64,000 bases of DNA from Pseudomonadales bacterium (GTDB taxonomy: Bacteria; Pseudomonadota; Gammaproteobacteria; Pseudomonadales; Azotimanducaceae), in contig JAEPOO010000001.1 in NCBI GenBank assembly GCA_017642855.1, forward strand, positions 839,072 through 903,071. Reading direction: 5' to 3'. The notes beneath the pieces are model-generated. The model was not told the origin of the DNA. It searched no databases and was given only the letters and a program-made list of their open reading frames with translations. Numbering within the stretch: position 1 is the stretch's first letter; every line of letters begins with the position of its first letter. The position numbers and the translations under genes are program-made. This document shows positions 26,522 through 33,864 of the stretch, piece by piece.

Positions 26522-27526
26522 ATGAAGGTAGATGCGCACCTTACGCCGGACTGGAAACTGATTCCGGAGCACATTAAAAAACTCGAAGAGCAGGGCTACG
26601 ATGGTGTCGGCACTGCTGAAATGAACCATGATCCGTTCATGCCCCTGTTGTTGGCAGCGGAACACAGCCAGAACATTGAGATTGCCACAGGCATCGCGGT
26701 TGCTTTTGCTCGAAGCCCAATGATCCTGGCGAACCTGGGTCATGATTTAAACGCCTATTCCGGTGGTCGATTCACGATGGGGTTGGGTTCCCAAATTCGC
26801 CCTCACATCACGAAACGATTCAGCATGCCCTGGGGTGCACCGGCGGCGCAGATGCGTGAGCTGATCATGGCGATGCGCGCGATCTGGGCGAATTGGTATG
26901 ACGGTGAACCGCTGCGTTTTGAAGGTAAGTACTACAACCACACGCTGATGACGCCAGCATTCACGCCGGAAGACAAAGAGCACGGTGCGCCTAAGGTAAC
27001 GCTGGCAGCTGTTGGTCCGGTGATGACGGAAGTTGCCGGTGAAGTCGCAGACGGCCTGATCATTCACCCATTCAGCAACGAAAAATACATTCGTGAGGTG
27101 ACTCTGCCAGCGGTTGATCGCGGTCTCGAAAAATCCGGTAGAACCCGTGAAGACTTCCAGATCAGTTACACGCCGTTCATTGTCTCGGGTAAAGACGAAG
27201 AAACCTTTGAGAAAGAAAAGCAGACGGTGAAAAACCGCATCTCGTTCTATGGCTCAACACCGGCTTATAAGAATGTACTTGGTGTGCATGGTTGGGGAGA
27301 AATGCAGATCGAATTAAACAAGATGTCCAAGCAAGGGCAGTGGGCTGAGATGGCTGAACTTGTCACAGACGATATGCTCAATACCTTCGGTGTGATGGGT
27401 GAGCCAGATTCCATTGTTACTGAGATCAAGAGCCGCTTTGGTGACATCGTGGATCGAACCAGTGGTGGCTTTACATTTGTCGATACCGAAAAACGACTCG
27501 AAATGGTTCAGGAGCTGAGAGCTTAG
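26522..27526 (+). CDS. Luciferase-like monooxygenase, F420-dependent-type (LLM class)
   Basis: This 334-residue TIM-barrel protein belongs to the LLM flavin/F420 oxidoreductase class. Motifs include GYDGVGTAEMNHDPF, GIAVAFARSPMILA and YSGGRFTMGLGSQIRPHI. In databases such proteins are named F420-dependent because of relatives in actinobacteria; most gammaproteobacteria do not make F420, so FMN is as likely here. Substrate unknown. The gene is monocistronic, with about 70 bases to galT. Confidence 0.8.
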   Translation: MKVDAHLTPDWKLIPEHIKKLEEQGYDGVGTAEMNHDPFMPLLLAAEHSQNIEIATGIAVAFARSPMILANLGHDLNAYSGGRFTMGLGSQIRPHITKRFSMPWGAPAAQMRELIMAMRAIWANWYDGEPLRFEGKYYNHTLMTPAFTPEDKEHGAPKVTLAAVGPVMTEVAGEVADGLIIHPFSNEKYIREVTLPAVDRGLEKSGRTREDFQISYTPFIVSGKDEETFEKEKQTVKNRISFYGSTPAYKNVLGVHGWGEMQIELNKMSKQGQWAEMAELVTDDMLNTFGVMGEPDSIVTEIKSRFGDIVDRTSGGFTFVDTEKRLEMVQELRA

Positions 27527-27549
27527 ACACATTTCTTCCTTTGTATCCG

Positions 27550-27752
27550 GGTGGTACAATCGTGCCACCACGGAGTATCCTGCCCATGAAGCTGATTCAT
27601 CGATAACACATCTTGAAAAGTGAACATCTGCCGTCACCACGGTAGCCCGTTCGTTTGTTATCGACAGTTTCAATCTCTTATTACCTTCGCTTTTCAAGAT
27701 CACGCGCGAGCGTGTGTTTCATCTATTACCTGAAAAGAGGAGGAACCTGCCC
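27550..27752 (+). ncRNA. Structured leader or small RNA region upstream of the small basic protein
   Basis: Several strong helices are packed here. (a) GGTGGTAC-AATC-GTGCCACC, 27550-27569; it overlaps TACAAT, a possible -10, so it may instead be an operator. (b) CGATAACA (27601-27608) with TGTTATCG (27656-27663). (c) ATCTTGAAAAGTGAA (27610-27624) with TTCGCTTTTCAAGAT (27686-27700), 15 pairs including one G-U. (d) CTGCCGT-CACC-ACGGTAG, 27628-27645. (e) CACGC-GCGA-GCGTG, 27701-27714, with a GNRA-type loop. Helices b and c interleave, so they form a pseudoknot or exclude each other. A six-codon ORF with its own ribosome site lies inside. I do not recognise a known RNA family. Confidence 0.5.
27586..27606 (+). 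CDS. Candidate leader mini-ORF (MKLIHR)
   Basis: ATG AAG CTG ATT CAT CGA TAA lies 10 bases after GGAG. Its start sits in a 14-base sequence (27579-27592) repeated exactly around the start of the next ORF (27746-27759). Its stop codon is inside the CGATAACA arm of a helix, so a terminating ribosome would disrupt that helix. Confidence 0.35.
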   Translation: MKLIHR

Positions 27753-27983
27753 ATGAAGCATCAAACGACCTGTTATCCGAACCGAATTTTTCCTTGGACT
27801 CAGGAGGTTGTCATGCCCAGGAGTAAAACCAGAAAGAAGGTGTTGAAGAAACCGAAAATAAAGATTGAGCAGTCAGCCCAGCAACACGCGGACTGGCACG
27901 TCAATCCGAAGTCTTCAAACCGAAGTAACTATGTTCCCAATATGCGCAACAAACAAAACGCCAATTGGGAGCGCCGCGGCTAG
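27753..27983 (+). CDS. Small basic protein of unknown function
   Basis: Seventy-six residues from ATG 27753, with AGGAGG 9 bases upstream. An alternative ATG at 27813 also has AGGAGG, 5 bases upstream, and would give 56 residues starting MPRSKTRKKVLKKPK. The product is very basic at the N-terminus, then rich in Gln, Asn, Ser and aromatic residues (ADWHVNPKSSNRSNYVP), with no membrane span or signal. It looks like a nucleic-acid-associated or ribosome-associated small protein, but I recognise no family. A strong terminator follows 5 bases after the stop, and an unusually structured leader precedes it, both supporting a real transcript. Confidence 0.6.
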   Translation: MKHQTTCYPNRIFPWTQEVVMPRSKTRKKVLKKPKIKIEQSAQQHADWHVNPKSSNRSNYVPNMRNKQNANWERRG

Positions 27984-27988
27984 GAACG

Positions 27989-28015
27989 AAAAAGGGGGCT
28001 TGCGCCCCCTTTTTT
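27989..28015. terminator. Bidirectional intrinsic terminator
   Basis: AAAAAGGGGGC-TTGC-GCCCCCTTTTTT is nearly symmetric, with A run on one side and T run on the other, so it can end transcripts from both the small basic protein gene (+) and the SelW-like gene (-), whose stop codon it adjoins. Confidence 0.9.
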
Positions 28016-28235
28016 ATTTGATTAGTTTGCTCACTTCACCGGCCTCTGGAAATCGACCGGTTTCATACTTCGAATAAATGAGAACACCGTCGACGATCAC
28101 ATCGAATATGCCTTTCCCATCGGCGATGAGTTCGACCTCGATATCGGAGAAGTGCGCTTCGAGCTCTGCCGTCAGACTGACCGCATCAGGTTTGTAGTTT
28201 CATTGTGCGCAATATTTGATAGAGATCTTTTTCAT
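28014..28235 (-). CDS. SelW/Rdx-family selenoprotein, in-frame UGA as selenocysteine
   Basis: Reading from ATG 28235 gives MKKISIKYCAQ, then TGA at 28202-28200, then NYKPDAVSL and on in the same frame to TAA at 28014, 73 residues counting Sec. This is the SelW/SelT/SelH (Rdx) fold: CxxU at residues 9-12 and the C-terminal GRFPEAGEV that matches the GxFPxxxE signature. Rdx proteins without Sec carry CxxC at this place, so the TGA sits exactly on the redox position. AGGGG lies 7 bases before the ATG. The start is 9 bases after the stop of the enoyl-CoA hydratase gene, so they form an operon. A short hairpin starts 10 bases after the UGA. The protein probably acts as a thiol redox factor; selABCD are not in the window. 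Confidence 0.82.
28177..28199 (-). promoter_or_regulatory. Candidate bacterial SECIS hairpin
   Basis: Directly after the UGA (28202-28200), a ten-base spacer leads to CTGA-TGCGG-TCAG, a small stem-loop with G in the loop. Distance and size fit bacterial SECIS elements bound by SelB, though the stem is only 4 pairs and GTCAG-T-CTGAC competes with it. Confidence 0.45.
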
Positions 28236-28244
28236 AGGTTACCC

Positions 28245-28976
28245 CTAGAAGTTTTTGATGCGTTCTGCCATATCCGGATCTGTGCCGGGACTGTGCTCTC
28301 GTTCCCAGACTATCCCTTCTGCATAACCCATGCTGAGGCCCTGGTTCACCAGCATTTTGTCGGAACGTAGGGTATGCCACGAATTACCCACGACCTGCCG
28401 GGCAACTTCCATCGTGCGTTCCTGCAGTTGATCATCGGGCACACACTCATTGGCGAGTCCAATCTGTGCGGCTTCCGGTCCCGTAACGACTCTACCGGTG
28501 AACATCATTTCTTTGGCTTTGAGTAGACCTATTCGAGCGGGCAGGCGTTGGCTCATGCCCCATATCGGTACCATGCCCCATTTGCCGTGGGTATCCGCGA
28601 ACTTCGCCGATTCAGAGGCAATCAGCAGATCGCAGGCGATGGCCAGTTCCAGCGATCCGGTATAACAATGTCCCTGGACCGCGGCGATCACCGGCTGCGG
28701 CAGATTTTCGATCAGCTCAAGTGTTTCTGGCTGGTAGAAGCGGCTGGGTGCTGTTTCCCCGGATTGAATGGCCTTCAGATCATTGCCTGCTGAGAACGAA
28801 CGTCCTTCTCCCCTCAGGATGACGCAGCCGACAGTGTCTGTTTGGTTGCCCAGCGTTTCCACGTGTTCTCGCAATTCAACAAACAGGTTCGGGCTGAGTG
28901 CGTTGAGTGCCTCAGGCCGGTTAAGCGTCAGGGTCGCGATGCCATCCTCATCACTGCGAAGTACTAACTCACCCAT
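28245..28976 (-). CDS. Enoyl-CoA hydratase/isomerase-family protein
   Basis: A 243-residue crotonase-fold protein: oxyanion segments RGEGRSFSAGNDLKAI and GHCYTGSLELAIACDLL. Where hydratases often have a catalytic Glu, this reads GKWGMVPIWGMSQRLP, so it may be an isomerase-like or other CoA enzyme. Length is at the short end of the family. It is followed after 9 bases by the SelW-like gene on the same strand and is divergent from mtnA. Confidence 0.85.
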   Translation of the reverse strand: MGELVLRSDEDGIATLTLNRPEALNALSPNLFVELREHVETLGNQTDTVGCVILRGEGRSFSAGNDLKAIQSGETAPSRFYQPETLELIENLPQPVIAAVQGHCYTGSLELAIACDLLIASESAKFADTHGKWGMVPIWGMSQRLPARIGLLKAKEMMFTGRVVTGPEAAQIGLANECVPDDQLQERTMEVARQVVGNSWHTLRSDKMLVNQGLSMGYAEGIVWEREHSPGTDPDMAERIKNF

Positions 28977-29085
28977 GTCTCTCTCCGAAAATAAAAAAGA
29001 TTGTGCGTGAATTACCTGGAAACTGCCAATGTGTCGGTATCATCCGGTGTATCCTTCACCCATCTAGACAATAGGAAAGCCATCG

Positions 29086-30126
29086 ATGGACAACATGCCG
29101 CGAGCCGTAAAGTGGCAAGACGATCAGTTGATTCTGCTGGATCAGCGAAAACTACCCAGCGTTGAGGAAGATGTTGTCTGTGATTCCATTGAACGCGTCT
29201 TTGAGTCGATTAAGACGCTGACGGTGCGAGGAGCCCCCGCGATCGGTATCGCCGCGGCTTATGGCGTGCTGCTTGGCTACAAGGGTCAATCAGCGCAAAA
29301 CATCAGTGCCTCTTTCGATGAACGTGCGGATTACCTGATCAGTGCCAGACCGACTGCGGTCAACCTCGCGTGGGCCATCGAACGTATGCGTGATTGCCAG
29401 CGGCGACATCACAATGATGAAAATCTTTATGACGTTCTTGTGGAAGAAGCGATTGCGATCCACGAGGAAGACAAAAAAGCTTGTCGCGCCATTGGCGATG
29501 CGGGCCTGGCACTGGTTCGTGAAAACCCCAATCTGCTGACCCACTGTAATGCGGGCAGCCTGGCTGTATCGGAAATGGGCACGGCACTGGCGCCCATGTA
29601 CAGGGCACACGAGGAAGGTGTGAAGGTTCACGTTTTCGTGGATGAAACAAGACCGCTGCTTCAGGGTGCGCGACTGACTGCTTATGAACTGCACCGGACC
29701 GGCATCGACTGCACGCTGATTTCTGACAATATGGCAGCGCACATCATGGGTGAGGGCAAAGTCGATATGGTGATTACCGGCGCGGATCGAATTGCGGCAA
29801 ATGGTGATGCCGCGAACAAAATTGGCACGCTGAATCTGGCGATTCTTTGTCAGTACTACCAGATACCCATGTATATCGCAGTGCCGCTTTCCACGATCGA
29901 TATCGATACCAGGTCTGGTGATGACATCGTGATTGAAGAACGAGATCCCGAAGAAGTGAAAAGTTACGGCGGCCACCCGGTGGCGCCTGCGGGTGTTGCT
30001 GCCAGATCTCCAGCTTTCGATGTTACGCCTAATAACCTGATCAATGGGATCATCACTGATAAGGGGATCCTGGAGCCGCCTTTCGATGTCGCCATTGCGA
30101 AAGTGATGGGGGTATCAGATGGCTGA
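29086..30126 (+). CDS. mtnA: S-methyl-5-thioribose-1-phosphate isomerase
   Basis: A 346-residue enzyme converting methylthioribose-1-phosphate to methylthioribulose-1-phosphate in salvage of methylthioadenosine. Seen: VRGAPAIGIAAAYG, HCNAGSLAVSEMGTAL (catalytic Cys near residue 150), DETRPLLQGARLTAYEL, and GADRIAANGDAANKIGT with catalytic Asp near 228. All match MtnA rather than eIF2B. The next gene, a class II aldolase, overlaps it by 8 bases, a tight link suggesting successive steps. Confidence 0.94.
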   Translation: MDNMPRAVKWQDDQLILLDQRKLPSVEEDVVCDSIERVFESIKTLTVRGAPAIGIAAAYGVLLGYKGQSAQNISASFDERADYLISARPTAVNLAWAIERMRDCQRRHHNDENLYDVLVEEAIAIHEEDKKACRAIGDAGLALVRENPNLLTHCNAGSLAVSEMGTALAPMYRAHEEGVKVHVFVDETRPLLQGARLTAYELHRTGIDCTLISDNMAAHIMGEGKVDMVITGADRIAANGDAANKIGTLNLAILCQYYQIPMYIAVPLSTIDIDTRSGDDIVIEERDPEEVKSYGGHPVAPAGVAARSPAFDVTPNNLINGIITDKGILEPPFDVAIAKVMGVSDG

Positions 30127-30730
30127 ACAGGAAGGTGTCATCAAATTTAATCTGACCTTTTCTGAAAAGGTTATGCCAGTTATTGATGTCGCTGAGCTTT
30201 CGGCGTGGCGATCTATTCTGAAAGATCTGAGTTTGCTGGGTCAGACACCAGAACGATACGGCGGTTATGGGTTTGGCAACATTTCCATGCGCTGTGAGGG
30301 TGGATTTATTATCTCTGGTACCCAGACCGGCGATCTCGACGAGGTATCGCTGGATGACTATGCCGTATGCCAATCCTGGGATTTGACGCGCAATGCGGTA
30401 TCAGCTTTTGGTCGAGTAAAACCTTCTTCGGAATCTTTGTCCCATGCTGCGGTCTATGATGTTCATAAAGACGTAACCTGCGCTTTGCACGTTCACAGCC
30501 CGGATATCTGGAGACATGCCGATGAAATGAATATCGCAGTCACAGACGAGGAGGTGCTTTACGGCACACCAGAAATGGCGGCCGAGGTACGACGCCTCAT
30601 TATGGATATGACCTCACCGGGCATCTTTTCCATGGGCGGTCACGAAGACGGCGTTTTCACCTTTGGCAGATCGTTGGCGGAAGCTGGTGAACTCATGGTG
30701 CGAGTACTGGCGCGAGCCCGGTCGATCTAG
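30119..30730 (+). CDS. Class II aldolase/adducin-family protein
   Basis: A 203-residue zinc-dependent class II aldolase-fold protein. Seen: YGGYGFGNISMRCEGGFIISGTQTG, a metal-site H-x-H in CALHVHSPDIW, and a late His in SMGGHEDGVFTFG. Usual MtnB dehydratases belong to the same fold, as do aldolases cutting methylthioribulose-1-phosphate to DHAP and methylthioacetaldehyde. Coupled translation with mtnA indicates one of these two roles; I cannot separate them, and no mtnC or mtnD is nearby. Confidence 0.75.
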   Translation: MAEQEGVIKFNLTFSEKVMPVIDVAELSAWRSILKDLSLLGQTPERYGGYGFGNISMRCEGGFIISGTQTGDLDEVSLDDYAVCQSWDLTRNAVSAFGRVKPSSESLSHAAVYDVHKDVTCALHVHSPDIWRHADEMNIAVTDEEVLYGTPEMAAEVRRLIMDMTSPGIFSMGGHEDGVFTFGRSLAEAGELMVRVLARARSI

Positions 30731-30733
30731 GCT

Positions 30734-30769
30734 GATTTTCAGGTCAAATTCTGGCAGATCCTGAAAATC
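30734..30769 (+). repeat. Long perfect inverted repeat after the mtnA-aldolase operon
   Basis: GATTTTCAGG and CCTGAAAATC form 10-base perfect arms around a 16-base loop, starting 4 bases after the aldolase stop. No T-run follows, so it is not a standard terminator; it may stabilise the transcript end or be an operator for the next gene. Confidence 0.5.
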
Positions 30770-30856
30770 CGATGGAAAAGACCCAAAAGGCGCCGAATAT
30801 CCGTACTTTGAGCGAATCCATAGCTAGAATGGCGCTAATCAGTTCAGGAAAAAAAC

Positions 30857-31702
30857 GTGCCAGACAATAAACCCATCATTATCACGCTCGTTATTGTCGT
30901 CGCCGCCATCATTGGCGTCATCGTCTATTTCGTGACGTCTACAGAACCTGAACCAACTGCCGTGCAAGAAATTGCGATTCCAGTACCACCTGCGGTGCCC
31001 GATCCAGAGCCGGAGCCGGAAGCAGAACCGGAACCGGAAGTGGAACCGGACCCGGTTGTTGAATTGCCACCGGAACCTGAAGTTGAAGAAGAGCCTGCGT
31101 TTGTCTTGCCGCTTCTTGATGACAGCGATTCGCTGATTCGAGATGGTGCTGTCAGCCTGACTCGTCATGAAGGCGTTAATGGCTGGTTGGCACCTAGCCA
31201 GTTGATTCGGAAGTTTGTTGCCTTTGTCGATAATGTGGCGCACGGACAGGTGGCGAAAGAACCGGTAAGGCAGTTGACGCCAGAAGGACCGTTTCTTGTA
31301 AAAAGAATTGATGAAGACACTTTTGAGCTCGATCCAGCTTCCTACGACCGCTACAACCTGGCAACAGAGGTTGCCATCTCTGTCGATGCGAGGCGCGCCG
31401 CTGAGTTTTATCACTTGCTGCGTCCTCTGATTCAGGAAGCCTATTCTGAGCTTGGCTACGGTGAGACGTCTTTCGACAACAGGATGTTTGAGGCGATTGG
31501 TCGTCTCCTGGAGACACCGGTCATTGAAGATCCGATTCGCCTGGTGCAGCCGGTGGTCATGTACAAGTACGAAGACGAAAAACTTGAGTCTTTAAGTGCC
31601 GTGCAAAAACAAATGATTCGGATGGGACCGAGAAACACCAGACTCATCCAGAACAAGATCCGAGAAATCTCCCTGGAGCTGCGTGCTATTCTTGGTAGAT
31701 GA
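30857..31702 (+). CDS. DUF3014 domain-containing membrane-anchored protein
   Basis: A 281-residue protein: one N-terminal membrane span (about 6-27, IIITLVIVVAAIIGVIVYFV), a Pro-Glu-rich linker (about 32-80), and a globular periplasmic DUF3014 domain (about 85-281, ending LIQNKIREISLELRAILGR). Function of the domain is unknown. It starts with GTG, with AGGA 8 bases before. The stop overlaps the CoA-transferase start by 4 bases, an odd pairing but suggesting one transcript. Confidence 0.8.
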   Translation: MPDNKPIIITLVIVVAAIIGVIVYFVTSTEPEPTAVQEIAIPVPPAVPDPEPEPEAEPEPEVEPDPVVELPPEPEVEEEPAFVLPLLDDSDSLIRDGAVSLTRHEGVNGWLAPSQLIRKFVAFVDNVAHGQVAKEPVRQLTPEGPFLVKRIDEDTFELDPASYDRYNLATEVAISVDARRAAEFYHLLRPLIQEAYSELGYGETSFDNRMFEAIGRLLETPVIEDPIRLVQPVVMYKYEDEKLESLSAVQKQMIRMGPRNTRLIQNKIREISLELRAILGR

Positions 31703-32880
31703 CGCTGCCTTTATCGGATTACACAGTTCTTGACCTGACTATCGCTCGAGCCGGACCGACTGCGGTTCGTCTGTTATCGGATTGGGGCGCTAATGTTATT
31801 CGCATCGAAGCGCCCGCTTCGACAGGCGGAGGTGATGTGACCGGCGATCGCCTGAGCGCTGATTCACAAAACCTGCATCGCAATAAACGCGGTGTCACCA
31901 TTAATCTCAAATCTGACGCAGGTCGAGCGCTGTTCCTTGAAATGGCGAAATCGGCCGATGTCGTGGTGGAAAACTTTCGGCGAGACGTAAAGTTTCGTTT
32001 GGGGGTGGATTATGAATCAGTGCGCAAGGTTAACCCGTCGATCATCTACGCCAGCGTGTCGGGCTTCGGCCAGGAAGGTCCGTATGCTGAGAGACCTGCT
32101 GTTGATCAGGTTGTTCAAGGCATGAGTGGGCTCATGTCCATCACGGGTGAGCCCGGCGAGGGGCCCATGCGTGTGGGTGTTGCGATCAGCGATACTTCTG
32201 CCGGTATGTTTCTGGGACAGGGGATCCTCATGGCTCTGCTGCACCGTGAGAAAACTGGCGAAGGGCAATGGATTCATACGTCGCTGCTCGAAGCAATGTT
32301 AAGCAAACTCGATTTTCAGGGTGCCCGCTACACCATGAGTGGTGACGTGCCTGTGCAAGAAGGTAACAACCATCCAACCAATTCACCCATGGGCGTTTTT
32401 GAGACCAAGGACGGCATGGTGAACCTTGCCGCCAGCACGGGAAAGATGTTTAAAGCATTCACCCAGGCGATCGGTCGACCAGAACTGGGGGAAGACGAGC
32501 GATTTAGTCGGTCCAAGGGGCGCATTGAACATCGTCATGAGCTTTGGCGAATCATTAATGATGTGACCTCAAGCATGACGACCGAAGCATTGGTTACGCT
32601 TGCCAATGCAGCAGGATGTCCTTGCGGTCCTATCTATAACATTGGGGAAGCATTCAACGATGAGCAGGTTGAGTATTTGAAAATGACTCGAGTGGCCCAT
32701 CATGCTGAGGCCGGTGACCTGATTCTGGTTCGATCACCGATAAACATGTCGGCGTTCCCTCAGCAGGCATCATTTGATCGAGCGGGACCGAATGCCGGCG
32801 AACATACCGACGAGGTATTTGCTGAGTTCGGGTTCTCGGCCGACGACATTGCGCAGCTTAAAGAGACAGGAGCGATCTAG
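31699..32880 (+). CDS. Family III CoA-transferase (CaiB/BaiF type)
   Basis: A 393-residue CaiB/BaiF family CoA transferase, moving CoA between carboxylic acids. Seen: LDLTIARAGPTAVRLLSDWGANVIRIE, HRNKRGVTINLKSDAGRALF, VVVENFRRDVKFRLGVDY and a catalytic-type Asp in GVAISDTSAGM near residue 170. The substrate is unknown. It overlaps DUF3014 by 4 bases and the following enoyl-CoA hydratase by one base; the two CoA enzymes probably act in sequence on one acid. Confidence 0.9.
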   Translation: MTLPLSDYTVLDLTIARAGPTAVRLLSDWGANVIRIEAPASTGGGDVTGDRLSADSQNLHRNKRGVTINLKSDAGRALFLEMAKSADVVVENFRRDVKFRLGVDYESVRKVNPSIIYASVSGFGQEGPYAERPAVDQVVQGMSGLMSITGEPGEGPMRVGVAISDTSAGMFLGQGILMALLHREKTGEGQWIHTSLLEAMLSKLDFQGARYTMSGDVPVQEGNNHPTNSPMGVFETKDGMVNLAASTGKMFKAFTQAIGRPELGEDERFSRSKGRIEHRHELWRIINDVTSSMTTEALVTLANAAGCPCGPIYNIGEAFNDEQVEYLKMTRVAHHAEAGDLILVRSPINMSAFPQQASFDRAGPNAGEHTDEVFAEFGFSADDIAQLKETGAI

Positions 32881-33674
32881 TGCAGCTGAATACAACGAAG
32901 ATGCTGGCCGAAGTTGAGGTCGGCATCGGATGGGTAACGTTTAATAACCCTGAGCGTAGAAACGCGATATCCCTTGAAATGTGGGAAGGCCTCGCCACGA
33001 TTTTGGAAGCGTTCCAGGCTGATGATGCCGTACGTGTAGTTGTTCTCCAGGGCGCAGGGAACAAGGCGTTTGTTTCCGGTGCAGATATCTCCGAATTTGA
33101 CACCAAGCGAGCAAGTGCGGAGCAGAAAGAAACCTACGCCCAGGTTGCCGCTGCTGCGAACCGCTGGCTGGTCAAGCTCGACAAACCTCTGCTCGCCATG
33201 ATCCAGGGATTTTGTATCGGAGGGGGGCTTGCTACGGCACTCAGCGCCGACATCCGATTTGCGACCTCCGACTCAACGTTTGGTATTCCCGCTGCCAAGC
33301 TTGGTCTTGGCTACGAGTACGAGGGACTAAAACGTCTGACGGGACTGGTAGGACCCAGTCGTGCCAAGGACATCATGTTTTCTGCACGCTTCATGGGTGC
33401 CGAAGAAGCTCTGCAGATGGGGTTGATCAACCGCATCTGTGACAGAGCGTCCATTCGGCAGGAAATCACAGAATATGCGCAGCTTATCGGAAGAAACGCG
33501 CCACTCACGATAAAAGCAGCCAAGGCCGCGATCAATGAAGTGATGAAGGATCCGGACCGCCGAGATCTGGACCAAATCGGTAACATGATTGATGAATGCT
33601 TTGATTCCGCCGACTACAAAGAAGGTCGACGGGCATTCAAAGAGAAGAGAAAGCCGGATTTTCACGGTCAGTAA
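32880..33674 (+). CDS. Enoyl-CoA hydratase
   Basis: A 264-residue crotonase-fold enzyme beginning with GTG whose first base is the last base of the preceding TAG. Oxyanion motifs: GAGNKAFVSGADISEF and GFCIGGGLATALSADI. GLGYEYEGLKRL carries a Glu where hydratases place a catalytic acid. C-terminal FKEKRKPDFHGQ is standard. Paired with the CoA-transferase, it probably hydrates the acyl-CoA formed. Confidence 0.9.
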   Translation: MQLNTTKMLAEVEVGIGWVTFNNPERRNAISLEMWEGLATILEAFQADDAVRVVVLQGAGNKAFVSGADISEFDTKRASAEQKETYAQVAAAANRWLVKLDKPLLAMIQGFCIGGGLATALSADIRFATSDSTFGIPAAKLGLGYEYEGLKRLTGLVGPSRAKDIMFSARFMGAEEALQMGLINRICDRASIRQEITEYAQLIGRNAPLTIKAAKAAINEVMKDPDRRDLDQIGNMIDECFDSADYKEGRRAFKEKRKPDFHGQ

Positions 33675-33864
33675 CGGCGATCAAGACCAACTTAAACTTG
33701 CTCCGGAACTGGGCGTCATCCCGATTCATGGCAACAGCCTGTCTCTGCAGGCGGAAGACCTTGCATGCCAGGATCAATTGTTAATGTTTGAAGATCTGGA
33801 GGATGCCTTCGCTGAGGCGAGCCGTCGGACAAACGTCTGGCGTTCTGGCCTTCTACCGTTCTGA
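33589..33864 (+). CDS. Possible small hypothetical protein, overlapping
   Basis: An open frame of 91 codons overlaps the hydratase gene for 86 bases, then spans the 178-base gap and touches the end of the convergent HlyD-type gene. The part beyond the hydratase (ELGVIPIHGNSLSLQAEDLA...) has ordinary-looking composition, but there is no ribosome site and no family I recognise. It may be noncoding or a remnant. Confidence 0.25.
   Translation: MMNALIPPTTKKVDGHSKRRESRIFTVSNGDQDQLKLAPELGVIPIHGNSLSLQAEDLACQDQLLMFEDLEDAFAEASRRTNVWRSGLLPF

Noticed and set aside
28186-28380. 64-codon antisense-frame ORF around the SelW-like start
   Set aside because: It overlaps the hydratase end in another frame and has no family match; the UGA-containing frame explains the sequence better.
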